Origin: Capsicum annuum
Taxonomy: Eukaryota; Streptophyta; Magnoliopsida; Solanales; Solanaceae
Length of the DNA stretch: 64,000 nucleotides
NCBI RefSeq assembly: GCF_002878395.1
Contig: NC_061115.1
Span: 97,431,373-97,495,372, forward strand
Direction: 5' to 3'
This document shows, one piece after another, positions 45,101 to 56,390 of this stretch. Each line of letters begins with the position of its first letter. The stretch's first letter is position 1. The notes below the pieces were generated by a model. That model made no database searches. It saw only the letters and a list, made by a program, of their open reading frames with translations, and was not told the DNA's origin. The position numbers and the translations under genes are program-made.

Positions 45101-45560
45101 ACATAATCCAAATAAGACAAGCACCCTCTTTTTACCATAGAGTAACTATTTAGAAAAGATATCTCTCATCAAACCCAAATTAGGCATACACTTCAAAGCT
45201 ATCCTTGGAACACCCAGTGTAGCAAGGTCACAGTCTTGGCATAAAAATCCAAATTAGAATGATAGGAAGCTAACCAATCCATACCAAAGATATCATCAAA
45301 GTCAATCACATCAAGGATAATCAGATCTACCCAAATCTCACGCCTCATAAAGGTAACTATACAAGTCGGTACACCTAATCCACCACTAAAAATTCTCCTA
45401 TGAGGGTAGATACATGAAGAGGCCTAGTAAAGGGATCATAGAAAGCATACAAACTTACAGAAAAATATGTAGACACATAAGACAATGTAGATCTGAGGTA
45501 AAAAATACAAAAGGAGAACTATACAAAGTCGGGAGATATTTATAATGACTATATTAGAGG
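45101..45560 (-). pseudogene. R6 protease remnant
   Basis: On the minus strand DDIFGMDWLASYHSNLDFYAKTV (45300-45235, broken here by an early stop) marks the protease C-terminal half. The active-site motif is expected near 45480 but I cannot recognise it; the site appears destroyed. Confidence 0.65.
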
Positions 45561-45599
45561 CCTCTAACTCAGTTATCCCATGTATAGCATAAAACTACT

Positions 45600-46600
45600 T
45601 GTGTCTGCTCCAAGTTTGATAAAACTTGTGAATACTACAATGAGCTCCTCTACCTCTACCTCTAGCTCCATCCCTATAACTTTATAAACCACCTCTCACC
45701 CTAAATCTCAAAGTAGGGATAATATGAAACTAAAAGCCTTGATTAGTGGGCCCATACACACATCAGGGACAATCATTAGCTAAATAGCCAACGTCATTAC
45801 AAATATAACATTATCTATGGCATTACTCAATCTGAGGGGGCACAGATAAACTTGGATGACCACCTTGTCCTAAAGAACTGAGCCTTGGACCTCTACTTGC
45901 ATGACGTGATAACTAGTTACCTAAAGCTATAAAACCTGGAGTTCCACTACCTAATCCCTTAAAGCAGTTTGAGCTAGCCTAAAATGATAACCATAGAAAC
46001 CTCTACTTGAGAAAACTCTACCTCAAGGGGCTCGACCACCAAAATTGCCTTGTTACATATGATATCTCAAGATTTATTGAATAACCTCTCAAAGAAAGTC
46101 TTAGAAAATTGAGCACAACTCATACTAGGTGAACCCAAGGGCGTACGACTAGATAGATACCTTTACTAATCCTTTGATATATTCCTCAATTGATAGGTAG
46201 TATAAGTAACTCTATGAGACTCAAGTGATCCAAGATTATGTAACTTATCCTGGCAGGCAATTAGAAACTCGTAGGCGTCATCGCTAATCGCTCTATTGAA
46301 TTTGGGAGAAGCCGATAGAATAAACCTCTTTTGATCATCAAAAGAGATCATGGTATCTAAAATAACTAAAGAAATAACATGTCTGATAAATAATAAATAC
46401 ACATGTGGAGTACCATATATGATAGTTGTACTCATAAAGTAGGAATATCATAAGCAAATGTTGGTACAAACAATGGAGCACCACTCTAAGTTTGAGAAAT
46501 ACCATCGCTTAATTTTTTCTATTAGGCCTTACTCTAGCTTAGGGGTTATTACTTCTTTGGTGACTCAACACGTGTACTCTATACCTTCTTATGCATTCAT
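45600..46600 (-). pseudogene. gag: R6 gag remnant
   Basis: The 89-codon minus-strand stretch 46435-46166 contains TMISFDDQKRF, DDAYEFLIACQDKLHNLG and VTYTTYQLR, a capsid pattern typical of another plant Gypsy gag type. A Gly-Arg repeat (GRGRG) lies at 45675-45650. The zinc knuckle is CYICNDVGYLANDC at 45810-45769, with Tyr in place of the His. Its 5' end fades near 46600. Confidence 0.75.
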
Positions 46601-46652
46601 ATCATAGAACTTCTCTACTTAAGTTATAGTATAAATCCACCACCAATATATC

Positions 46653-49013
46653 TATAACACCCCATACTTTCAGGCTTGAATTTCAACCATTATTCGTACG
46701 TGTATAAACTCAAGACTAATGATTTGTATATGAATATAAGTGTTATGATATTTTACTTAGTTTGTAAAGTGCTATCAAGGTGAAAAATATTCATAGGAAA
46801 TAGTTTGAGCAAAGTTGTGTTAAGAGTTTTTTATTCTCCAGAATTTTTGTATTCAATTCTACAAGGGTCAACTCGAATATGTATAACTTGTGTAACATAT
46901 GTAATTTTTGAGATCGACACCCACCAAAATATAAATAATTATTTTCTCTTTCCAATACATCTGATTTCTCCTTAATTTGATACTTGAGCAAAAAGTTATG
47001 AGAATTTTTGTAAACAACTAGTAAGGATGCGTGATTTCTGCATGGGACACCCTCTGTGCTCTACGGTTTTGACATGGCATGCCTCTATTTTAAGAAATGC
47101 TAAAACTAACATTTCTCTTAAGTTTTTTAGGGTAAACTGGTTATGTCCTAAACCATCCTATAACTGATATAAACAAGATTTCATCATCCCATAACCCCAT
47201 AATATACCAAATATACAATCCCTCTCCTCCTGATTTCTCAAAAACAAAAAAAACAAGGGTTTTTTCTAATAATTCAACTCTCAGGGTTCCAAATCTAAGT
47301 TCCCTTCAAATATTTAAGAAATTCAAGTATGTGGTATATTCATCAATGGTTTTCTTTCACCCATTGAATCCCAAAGTTTCTCCAATTTTCAAGCTTAGTT
47401 CCCCTTTTGATTTGGGGTTCCCTGACAATTATAAATTTCATGATTCCTCCATGTAATTCTTGAATTCAAACATGAATAAGTGTTTCCTTATAAATTCAAA
47501 CATTATTCCATACTCTAATCGTGATAATTTGTTATATTGATGAAATTGTTGGATTCTTGAGCATTAGTCATGAAATTTCTTATCATGTCATTACCTTGAA
47601 ATTATCATATTTAATTGTATTTTTCAATGCTGGTGGGGTATGAACACCTGATTCCTAGATAGCCATCCATGTTATAGATTTAATTTGTAAGTCATTTTTG
47701 TACCATTGTATTTAGATTATCATATTCATGTTGAGCAATTTTATCAGTTGTGAATTATGTTAAACTTTCACTAGTATCAATGTTAGTTTGGTTGGGAGTA
47801 GAACTTAGCACCAAGCAAATTTAGGGATGAAGTCTTTCCTACTAGCTTAGGGTGAGACCTTTAGTAGCAGTCTCTAAGTTCCAAGAATACGTATCCAGCG
47901 TAGGTTATGAGAGGTCTTCCTACCAGTATAGGGTTGATACTTTCTTAGGGACACCTACTAGTTTAGGGTGACACCCTAGTCCTTCGAGATGCTAGTTTAA
48001 TGGATCCACACAACCAGTATCAATACTCGTGATAAGATATTGGCACCCTTCCAACTAGGGTTATAGGTTATACCTCAGTTAGCTCATATTGGGGCATGTC
48101 AATTAAATTCTAGCTCACACAGTTTCAATTCAATATTTATAATTATATCAGTTCAGGTTTGCATGACCAAGTGTCCATATATTAGTTATTCAATTATTCA
48201 GATTATTTTAGTATATTCTTATGTTTTGTCTTGTATTTATTTTACAAGTTCATGCATTCATTCTTAGTATTCATATATGACCTAAGTACGGTTTTACATA
48301 CTATTAGCTTTAACTTAAGATTTATGCATGGTATATATGTTTCTATTGCTTCCCAACTTAAAAAAATATTTTAAGCTCATGAATTAGATATTTCACTATG
48401 CCTTATAGATTTTACATATAGACATATATTATATGCATATTTTAGCAAAGGGTTTATGTCCTTAATTTTAAAGCAATGATTTGAGTATTTTCATGATTCG
48501 TGCATGTCTCACATACTCGGTACATTCCGAAGTACTGACCAGATATATGGGTCTATGGATATATTACTTCATAATATAGGTACCAGATGTAGTCCACACA
48601 TCTGGGTCAGAGATATTGTAGCTTCTAGCTAGCAGGTCATAAGTACTCTTATTTTGAGAACATAAGTCAGTTTTAGTTCTTATATTGTATTTTTCTTATT
48701 TGTATGTATTGATTTGGTATAGTTGGGGTCATGTCCCAGCTACCTATAGTCAGTATTAGTAGAGGCTTCAAATATTGTTAATCAAAGTTAATATATGTAA
48801 TTCAAGTTCCTTATTTAGATTGATTATGTTATAAACTTTTACAGTATCATATTTATTCAAATTATATCATGATTATGTTTCTGCTCAATAAATTTTGTTT
48901 TATATACATTTTAAATCAATTACTCAAGCAGTATGTTAGTACATGGGTTAACCTGGGATCACTTGTGGTTCTAAGTACTGTGTTATGACTAGGGGTAGTC
49001 TTGGTTCATGACA
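46653..49013 (+). repeat. R7 5' LTR
   Basis: The LTR starts TATAACACCCCATAC (TG altered to TA) and ends TTGGTTCATGACA. It has AGGGTTTTTTC-type leader words near 47260, the block GGGAGTAGAACTTAGCACCA (47795), AGCTTAGGGT-type repeats (47840-47970) and GGGGCATGTC (48093). It shares these blocks with R1, R3 and R8 but is more diverged from them. The minus-strand open frame 46791-46991 is chance. Confidence 0.75.
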
Positions 49014-49017
49014 AACT

Positions 49018-49029
49018 TGGTATCATAGA
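49018..49029 (+). other. R7 primer-binding site
   Basis: TGGTATCATAGA matches the initiator-Met site at 9 of 12 positions, four bases after the LTR end. Confidence 0.6.
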
Positions 49030-49084
49030 ACTAGGTTCAAGTGTTCTAGGGTGTCTAGGAAGCCTATTTAGTAGAGTCTTACGG

Positions 49085-49110
49085 AATGGTACAAAGACAT
49101 CTGTACTTTT
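49085..49110 (+). other. Leader stem-loop, R7 copy
   Basis: Arms AATGGTACA and TGTACTTTT pair at 8 of 9 positions (one G-U) around loop AAGACATC, starting 55 bases after the primer site. The inner five pairs differ from those of R8 and R2 but still pair, which supports selection on structure. Confidence 0.65.
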
Positions 49111-49437
49111 CTTCGATAGGCTACAAGTAATTTAAGAAATATTTCACTTCTTTCATATCTTAGATCATGCAGTAGAGACGTTCTCTAAGAAACTTATACC
49201 AATTCTTAAATTTCTCTATTCATATCAACTCTGGCTTATTTTTTAGGTAACTGAAATAGTCAAGCTTAAATTCCAACTGATTGAGTTTTCTCATACAGTC
49301 CCCATAGATAATTATGGGATTGCACGCAGGATCAAAAGGATCCCATCAATGACTTTATGTTCCAAAGTTTCAAAGAGTTTGTTCTTACTTATGGAAATCG
49401 TAAACTAAGCCAAAGTCAGATGTTCCCTTAGATCATT
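49111..49437 (+). other. R7 leader remainder, no gene recognised
   Basis: AT-rich sequence where gag would begin. I see no gag words and no open frame of interest. Confidence 0.4.
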
Positions 49438-50517
49438 CTCAAAATCCTAGGACAGCATGACCTAGAGTTATGATCATTAGCCTAGAAGTAGTAGTAGTGA
49501 AGTGGGGATAGTGCTTATCCAAATTTAGTAGATTATGTATCCATGGAGCCAAAAAGGTGCTGTGTCATTTGTTCAATAGCACTTTGAGAGAGATTTCTCA
49601 GTTAAGAGAGACTTAGAGTATTTAAATTCTTTAGTAGGGATAGAGATTAGACAGTGACCATAATGATAGAGAAGTTTTTTAAGGTTGGGTAGTTCATAAA
49701 AAAAAATTGGATTAGTGTTTCATGATTCCTATCTAGTAGTAATAAGTGGTTATTATTGTATTGAAATTTGTATGGATATCCATGTTAAGTGTAGGAATCT
49801 AAGTTTGAATCTTGGATGATTGAACTAATAGAATAAAGAGTTTAAATTAGAGATGTGTGAACTCAGGATATGGTGATACTCGTAAATATTCTAAGTTAGT
49901 AACTATTTAAGTTATTATATAACGACTATTGGGGCGATAGAAAGTTTAAAGTTGTTTCTCAGAAAGAAGTATTGGCAGAGAGTTTCACACTTTATGATAT
50001 AGTCTTTTAGGGGGGTTTATTATTTATGTGTTTGATTATATCACGATCTCTAAAGTAGAGTGATTGTAGTTCAGTTTAGAGTTTATTAAAGGGGGTTGCA
50101 GACTTAGAACAAATGGCTTAAATCAAGGAGGAGATGATAGAACAAGGAACCATGTCAGGTTTTTAGATTCTAGTAGTGAGTTCTAGAACAACAGTAGGGA
50201 AGGAAAGTACCCAACCCATTCTTATCTCAATACAATTTTTTTGTACTTCAATCATCACAAAATCTACTCATTTCCTACAAGTCAGATCTATGATCATAGC
50301 TCATATTCATGCACTTCATAGAGAATTATGTACGCTCCTAGTTCCTAGTACAAGGAGTTCCAGTTCACTCAGAATTACAAATCATATTCCATTAATTTAT
50401 GAACTCCAAACTCAGGTCATGCAGCTCATGACTTGCATATTCATGCTTTATAGTATGCTTAGTTCCTATAACTCATGGTTCACTCTTAATGACTAGTGAA
50501 AATTTTCATTATGTAAT
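49438..50517 (+). other. Region X of R7 (second copy)
   Basis: It starts CTCAAAATCCTA and aligns by eye with the minus strand of 9878-8900 in R2. Shared landmarks include TAGTAGTAG with GGGATAGT (49490), CTAAGTTTGAATCTTGGATG (49799), TTGGGGCGAT (49930) and TTTATAGTATGCTTAG (50447). It has stops in all frames and no domain I recognise; the 106-codon frame 50176-50496 has no family-like text. R8 was inserted at its end. Confidence 0.6.
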
Positions 50518-50522
50518 GTATG
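50518..50522 (+). other. R8 target-site duplication, left copy
   Basis: GTATG precedes the LTR start TGTAAGACC and is repeated at 60677-60681 after the other LTR. Confidence 0.85.
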
Positions 50523-53024
50523 TGTAAGACCCCACAAAGTCCTAAGTTTAATTCAGTCCATTAATGCTTGAAAAAGGGTCCCATACTTAGAAATTTCAGC
50601 TAAATATTTGCACTTAGAATTTATTTAACCTTCATAAGTTGGCGATCCTGTTTTACGATCCATACGACCTTAGAATATTGAATTCTAGGTTGGATAATGA
50701 TCAGGAATGTCAATAGGTGTTTTCAGATGAGTTTTGGAATTTTCGAACATCATTTGATTTGGAAATCCAAAATAGTGGATCGACGATCTCTCGACGCGAT
50801 GCGTCGCCCATCACATTGATAAATATTCTCCTCAGCAACCAATGCCAAATTCCGGTTAGCTGATGCAAACTCGATGCATTGCACCGACCATCACATAAAC
50901 CCCATTAACGCGACACATCGATCTGCGTGTTGTTGGGCATGTTTTTCAGTAATTAAAAAATTCACATCCTCAATGGTAATTGGGTCATTTTCCCCACCTT
51001 ATTCAGCCCCCAAAACATGAAATTAAGTCATTTATAGGGCAAAATTTAGTCATTCATCACAAATTGCTCTCAAGAACAAATACTAGGGCCATTGATTTCA
51101 AATTCAAGACTCAAGAACTCACCATCAACCTTCATTAACTCAAGTACAAAGATATGTGAAGTGTTTATCCCAGGGTTTCCTTCCACCCTTGGAGTTCAAG
51201 AAACTCTTTTAAACTACAAGTTTATTGATTTCACAGATTTCATATGGATTTGAATGTAATCTTGACTATGATGTCAAATGAGTTTTCAATTCCATGAATT
51301 ATCACAAGTTTCATGAAAACTAGTTAGTGTGGATTTAATTATGTGAACTCTTGAGTTGCAAGTTGAATGTAGAATCCATGGTAGTATTACATGTTTTTTT
51401 ATATTTGGAATGCCCATGCCCCCCAAGTGTTTGTCAAAATGCTTATGTGAATTGACTAGTGCAAGCATTATGTGATTTTATTCATGAACAAGCCCATTAA
51501 TATCAAATGTTTGACCAAAATGTCTAAGTGAATGTATTATTGGTAAGCAATTACTATTATGCTATTAAAGTCATGTAGTGTATTATTTTCTATGCTATCG
51601 AGTCCTGGGGGGTATTTAATACCTAAAAATCTAGTTACTTACCTAGAGCTATAGTTGTTATGGAACGGTGTCAGTAATGTCACGAACAGTAGTACTGAGT
51701 AATCAGTCCCAGTTTTAGTTCAGACCTCAAGTAAACCCAGTCAGTTAACAGAACATAGTATTATTCCATCAGTCAAAGGAACACAATGAACTCAGTTCAG
51801 TTATACAGCATGATCAGTAACAGTTCAGTCAGGCCTTGTGCAGTCTAAAAATTAGTTCAATGTCTATTCAGTTGGAAGTAGGATTCAGCACCGAGCGTGT
51901 GTAGGGATGATGGATTCCCCATCAGATAGGCAGAGTTGTTAGTAGCAGTCCCTTCACTCTAGAACTATGTAGCCAGCGTAGGATATGAGAAGTCACCCAT
52001 TATTTTAGGCTTGACTTTCTTGCAGGGGTCACCCCTCAGTTCAGGCTTGACATCCTTAGTCCTTTGGGATAATACAGTACATCAGTAAAGTGGATCCACA
52101 TAGCCAGAGTTAGTACTCATAGCATGGTATTGACACCTACCAACTGGGGTTATAGGTTAGAACCCAAGCTATTCAAAGAGGGGCATGCCGATTAGATGAC
52201 TACCTCTCATAATTTCAATTTTAGTTTTAGCCTTAGTACAGAACTCAGTTCAACCGATTTGGGACTGTCAGACACAGTCACCAATATTAGTATCAAACTC
52301 ACTTCTGTACTACAGAATCAGAATTATCATAAACAATCATTCAACTATTAGTAATATTATATCAGAAAACTCAAGTATCAGTTAACCTGTATTCAGGACT
52401 CAGTATCCAGTGTTATGATGACCTCAGTTAAAGTTTATGTATTCATATATGTACTCTTATTTAGTTATGTTCATGTTACTCAGCTAGTTATTATTCATGC
52501 ATATGAACCCATGCGTATCATCCTACCTCACTTAGCATACCTTTACATTCAAAGTACTGACGCATACTTTTTTTTCCACTATGATATCTTATTTCATAGG
52601 TTCAGACACACGGGCTCCTGGCCGTATTTAGCAGTCTAGCCTATCAGCAGCAGACTTAGGGGTGAGTCCTCTTAGTTCGAGGACAAAGTTATTATTTCAG
52701 TTTATCAGTAGTTCAGTAGTTGGGCTTAGTTGGGGGCTTATCCCATTAACTCTATATTTCGACAGTTAGAGGCTTTCAGAGTAGAGTACTTCAGATAGAT
52801 ATTTTTAGTTTTTCAGTATTCATTTATTATTAATTATTTTTAGTTATGAACCTTATTGTGAGTTCAACCTAACTTTCACATTTATTTCAGATATATATAT
52901 ATATTACTATTATAGAATTGTTATTATTTAGTGCTTATAGTATGTACCTGTCATGGGTTAGCTGGTAGTCCTTCGGGGTCACTAGCACTGTGTAACATCT
53001 GGGGTGCAGACTCGGAGTGTAACA
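50523..53024 (+). repeat. R8 5' LTR
   Basis: It starts TGTAAGACCCC and ends CTCGGAGTGTAACA (2502 bases). U3 has the dyad CGACGC-GAT-GCGTCG (50792-50806) and CGATGCATTGCACCG (50870). No strong TATA box is seen; TTTATAGGG near 51031 is possible. It carries GACTGT-N5-ACAGTC at 52263-52279 and an AT run near 52890. Open frames at 51286, 52415 and elsewhere are chance. Confidence 0.92.
50792..50806. promoter_or_regulatory. R8 U3 dyad
   Basis: CGACGC and GCGTCG are perfect 6-bp inverted arms around GAT. It has four CpG sites, which is notable in such AT-rich, CpG-poor DNA. The 3' LTR has a decayed form near 58415. Confidence 0.5.
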
Positions 53025-53028
53025 AACT

Positions 53029-53040
53029 TGGTATCAGAGC
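53029..53040 (+). other. R8 primer-binding site
   Basis: TGGTATCAGAGC is an exact initiator-Met site, four bases after the LTR end. Confidence 0.92.
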
Positions 53041-53097
53041 CTAAGGTTCAACAAAGTCCTATAGAGTCATAAATTTGCATCAAGCAGATTCTTGTGC

Positions 53098-53123
53098 ATG
53101 GGTGTGTAGCGCGCCACACTTAT
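53098..53123 (+). other. Leader stem-loop, R8 copy, loop with GCGCGC
   Basis: Arms ATGGGTGTG and CACACTTAT pair at all 9 positions (two G-U) around loop TAGCGCGC. The loop contains the self-complementary hexamer GCGCGC, so two RNAs could pair loop to loop. It starts 57 bases after the primer site. By analogy with retroviral dimerisation hairpins it is a candidate dimer/packaging signal (inference). Confidence 0.7.
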
Positions 53124-53247
53124 GGACAGGAGGCTACGAGATATTTTAGGAAAAGTTTCCCTTCTTTTAGTATTCATGTCGTGCGAGTGAGCATAAGCTC
53201 AATATAAACCCTTAGTCTAATCATTTTCTTCCTTCTATATCCAAAAC

Positions 53248-54480
53248 ATGCCTCCTAAGAAGAACGGATGAAGAATAGGAAATCAGATAGCCCCTCAGCC
53301 AGTTCAGGTAGATCCTCTGGATGAGCATGTCTTTCATACGGAATTTAGGGATACATTTACCACTCTAGCCAATTTAGTAGTAGCACAAAATAAATTCCCA
53401 GCTTCCGTTTCGGCCAACCCAGTAGCCAATACTACTGCAGCAAGGATTTGGGACTTTACATGAATGAACCATCCATCTTTTATTGGGTCTAAGTCAGATG
53501 AAGATCCACAGGAGTTCTTCTATCAGGTGCAGAAGGTTACAGATATTATGGTGGTGATGGCTAGTGAGATTTCTGAGTTTGTTGCATATCATTTGTAGGA
53601 TATAACTCACTCATGGTTCAAGTAGTGGAAGGTGGAGAGGGTTACAGATGTAGGGCCCATAGAATAAGAGCAGTTTCCATTGCTTTCCTTGATAGGTTCT
53701 TCCTACTGGAGTTGAGGGAAGCTATGATTTTGGAGTTTATAAACCTAAAGTAGGGCGATATGATAGTACTAGAGTATTCTCTCAAGTTTACTCAGTTAGC
53801 CAGATATGCCCCTCACATGGTAGCAGATAGCAGATCTAAGATGAGTAATTTTATTTTGGGTGTGTCTAACAGTGTGGTCAAGGAGTGTAGGACCACAATG
53901 TTGATTAAGAAAATGGACATATCAAAGCTCAGGGTCCATGCTCAGCAAATAGAAGAGGCCAAGAATAAACAAAAGGAGAGGAAGAACATGAGAGCTAAAG
54001 TAAGTAGCTTCAACTTTTCTTAGCCTAGGTTATAAGGTGGTAACCGTCTTAATTTTCATCAGAGGTATTCATCTACAGCATCCTCTTCAGCAAGTGCCCT
54101 AGTACCCAAATTTTGAAATGATAATAGGGGTAGGGTAATAGGCTCTAAGTCCCAAGAACGTGTTAACAGTTCCCGTACAAATACTCTATGTCAAAAATAT
54201 GGTAGACACCATCAGGGTAAGTGTAGAGCTCGAAGTAAGGTGTTCTTAGGGTGTGGCAAGCTACGCCATCAGATTTTGGAGTGTCAGGTAGTTTCTTAAA
54301 AAGATAGGGAGTTGCGCCAACAAGACCAATCCCATCAATCGTCAGTTTCAGTCTGTCTCCTAACTCAGCAGGGTACCTCTTCCATTGCTACCAGTGGCCA
54401 GCAACCAAACAGATTACACGTGCTTCAGTTCCGACAGGATCATTAAAGTTCTCCTAATGTGGTCACTGGTATGTTATAAT
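53248..54480 (+). pseudogene. gag: R8 gag remnant
   Basis: The ATG at 53248 begins MPPKKNG and meets TGA at 53269-53271. Capsid text continues through stops and a frameshift near 53670. TAG at 53751-53753 (LK*GD) is at the same site as stops in R5-A and R5-C. The open stretch 53760-54023 has YSLKFTQLARYAPH and HAQQIEEAKN. The nucleocapsid region (54189-54283) has CQKYGRHHQGKC, then VFLGCGKLRHQILEC, in which the first Cys of the knuckle is Phe. Confidence 0.87.
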
Positions 54481-54950
54481 TTTATCATTTACATGTTTAT
54501 GCTTTGCTCCTTTGTGACTCCTTATATAGTTGTTGACTTCAGAGTCAGTCCCAAAATAATAGCAGAGCCTTTTTCACTTTCTACCCCAGTGGGTAAATCT
54601 ATCATAGCCCGTCAATTATATAGGAACATCCTATATGGTATCTTAGAAAGTTACTTCAGTAGACTTAGTAGAATTAAAGATGATAGATTTTGATGTCATT
54701 ATCAGCATGGACTGGCTTCATTGGTGTTATGCCTCAGCTGATAGTAGAAACAAAATTTTTCAATTTCAATTTCTGAATGAACCTGTCCTAGAGTGGAGGG
54801 GTAGTACTTCAGCACTTATGGGTTAGCTTCTTTCTTAACTTAGGGTGAGGAGAATGATATTTAAAGGATGTGTCTATCATTTTGTTCGAGTTTAGGACTC
54901 TAGTTTAGATACCCCTAATCTTCAATCAGTGCCAGTAGCATGTGAATTCC
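54481..54950 (+). pseudogene. R8 protease remnant, active site deleted
   Basis: In sister copies the active-site Asp-Xaa-Gly lies between YALL and SFVTPY. Here the text goes from tttatgctttgct directly to cctttgtgactcc (54495-54520), so the catalytic Asp and its neighbours are gone. VVDFRVSPKIIAEPFSLSTPVGK follows, then a frameshift and SMDWLHWCYAS-like text near 54705, EWRG near 54795. Confidence 0.82.
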
Positions 54951-55830
54951 TAGATAAGTTTCCCGAAGATCTTCTTAGAGTTCCTCCCGAAAGGAAAATT
55001 GACTTCAAAGTTGACCTTCTTCCATAGACTCAGCCCATCTCTATCCCTCCATACAGAATGGCTCTAGCAAAACTTAAGGAGTTAACAGTTAAAAGATCTT
55101 CTAGATAAGGGATTCACTAGACCCAGTAATCCCTGTGGGGTGCACCAGTTCTATTCATGCATAGGAAAGATGGTTCTCTCAGAATATGCATTGATTACTA
55201 TCAACAAAATAAAGTCACAATCAAGAACAAGTATCCACTTCCCAGAATTGATGACTTGTCTGACCAACTTCAGGGTGCCAGTTACTTTTCTAAGATAAAA
55301 CCATGATTAGTCTATCATCAACTCAGAGTCAGAGAACGTAACATTTCAAAAATAGTGTTTAGAACTTAGTGTGGTCACCTCAAATTCTTAGTCATATCAT
55401 TTAATCTTGCCAATGCCCTAGCAGCTTTCATGGACTTGATGAACAGTGTGTTCAAGCAGTACTTAGACATGTTTTTCATAGTCTTCATAGATGACATTCT
55501 CGTATACTCCCGCAGTGAGCATGATCATACAAACCATCTCAGAATTGTATTATAGACTCCCAGAAACCATCAGTTGTTCTCCAAATTTAGTAAGTGCAAA
55601 TTTTGGCTATGGTCAGGAGCTTTTCTTAGCCATGTCTTTTTTGGTGATGGCATTAGAGTTGATTTCCAGAAGATCGAAGCAGTGAGAAATTAGCCTAGTC
55701 CCATTTATCCATCAGATATCAGTAGCTTCTTAGGCTTGGCTATCTATTATCGATGGTTTGTTGAGGTATTTTCATCTAATGCATTCTCTATGTCCAGATT
55801 GACTTAGAAGAAAGTCAAATTCCAGTAGTA
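54951..55830 (+). pseudogene. R8 reverse transcriptase remnant
   Basis: Visible in order: [42 protein letters not shown], a damaged [20 protein letters not shown] and the intact catalytic FIDDILVYS (Asp codons 55490-55495). The thumb has CKFWLWSGAFLSH, and the connection has SDISSFLGLAIYYRWFVE. Stops are common; one near 55558 replaces a Gln. Confidence 0.88.
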
Positions 55831-56390
55831 ATGTACTTATGAGAAGAGTTTCTAGAATTTTAAGACTCGACTCACTACAACCCCATTTTTGACTTTGCCA
55901 GATGGTTCAGACATATTTGTGGTATATTGTGATGCTTTCAGAGTTGGTTTGGGATGTTTTTTAATGCAGAAAGGTAAGGTCAAAGCCTGTGCCTCTAGAC
56001 TGCTAAAGCCCAATGAAAAGAACTATCCCACTCATGATCTTGAGTTAGCAGTTGTGGTATTTTCCTTAAATATTTGGAAGCACTATTTGTATGAAGTGCA
56101 CGCTGATGTGTTCACTAACCATAAGAGCCTGTAATATGTTTTCTCTTACAAAGACCTAAACCTCCATCATAAAACGTGGTTGAAGTTGTTGCAAGACTAT
56201 GAAATAAGTGTTCTATATCATCCAGGAAAGGCTAATGTAGTGGTTGATGCTCTCAGTAAGATGTCTACGATTAGTGTTGCTCACATGAAAGATAATAAGA
56301 AGAAGTTAGTTCACAAAGCTCATCAACTTGCCCCGACTAAGTGTCCACTTAGTCAATTCATTAGAGAGTGGTGTATGGGTACATAGTAGT
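55831..56390 (+). pseudogene. R8 RNase H remnant
   Basis: The open stretch 55889-56134 has [14 protein letters not shown] (catalytic Asp), [24 protein letters not shown] (Glu) and [11 protein letters not shown]. After a TAA it resumes at 56180-56386 with LLQDYEISVLYHPGKANVVVDALSKM (last Asp). All three landmark acids survive. Confidence 0.87.

Larger units (their letters stand above)
41125..46600 (-). mobile_element. R6: second chromovirus type, minus strand, 5' end lost
   Basis: On the minus strand the order is gag (46600-45600), protease, RT, RNase H, integrase, chromodomain-like tail (to about 42190), then the start of a 3' LTR at 42132. The wording (for example CYICNDVGY, HLGKANVVVDALG) differs from R1, R5 and R8. 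The 5' LTR and primer site are missing; the R7 LTR starts at 46653. No frame is intact. Confidence 0.8.
46653..50517 (+). mobile_element. R7: LTR, leader and region X, interrupted by R8
   Basis: A 2.36-kb LTR is followed by a degenerate primer site, the leader stem-loop and then, with no recognised gag or pol, region X (49438-50517). R8 is inserted at 50518-50522. A short piece may continue after R8 (60677 to about 60700) before R9 begins. With R2 it forms a pair of pol-less elements of similar plan. Confidence 0.65.

Noticed and set aside
50176..50496. 106-codon open frame in region X
   Set aside because: Its matching part in R2 (minus strand near 9200-8950) is not open, and no domain is seen. 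Not supported as a gene.
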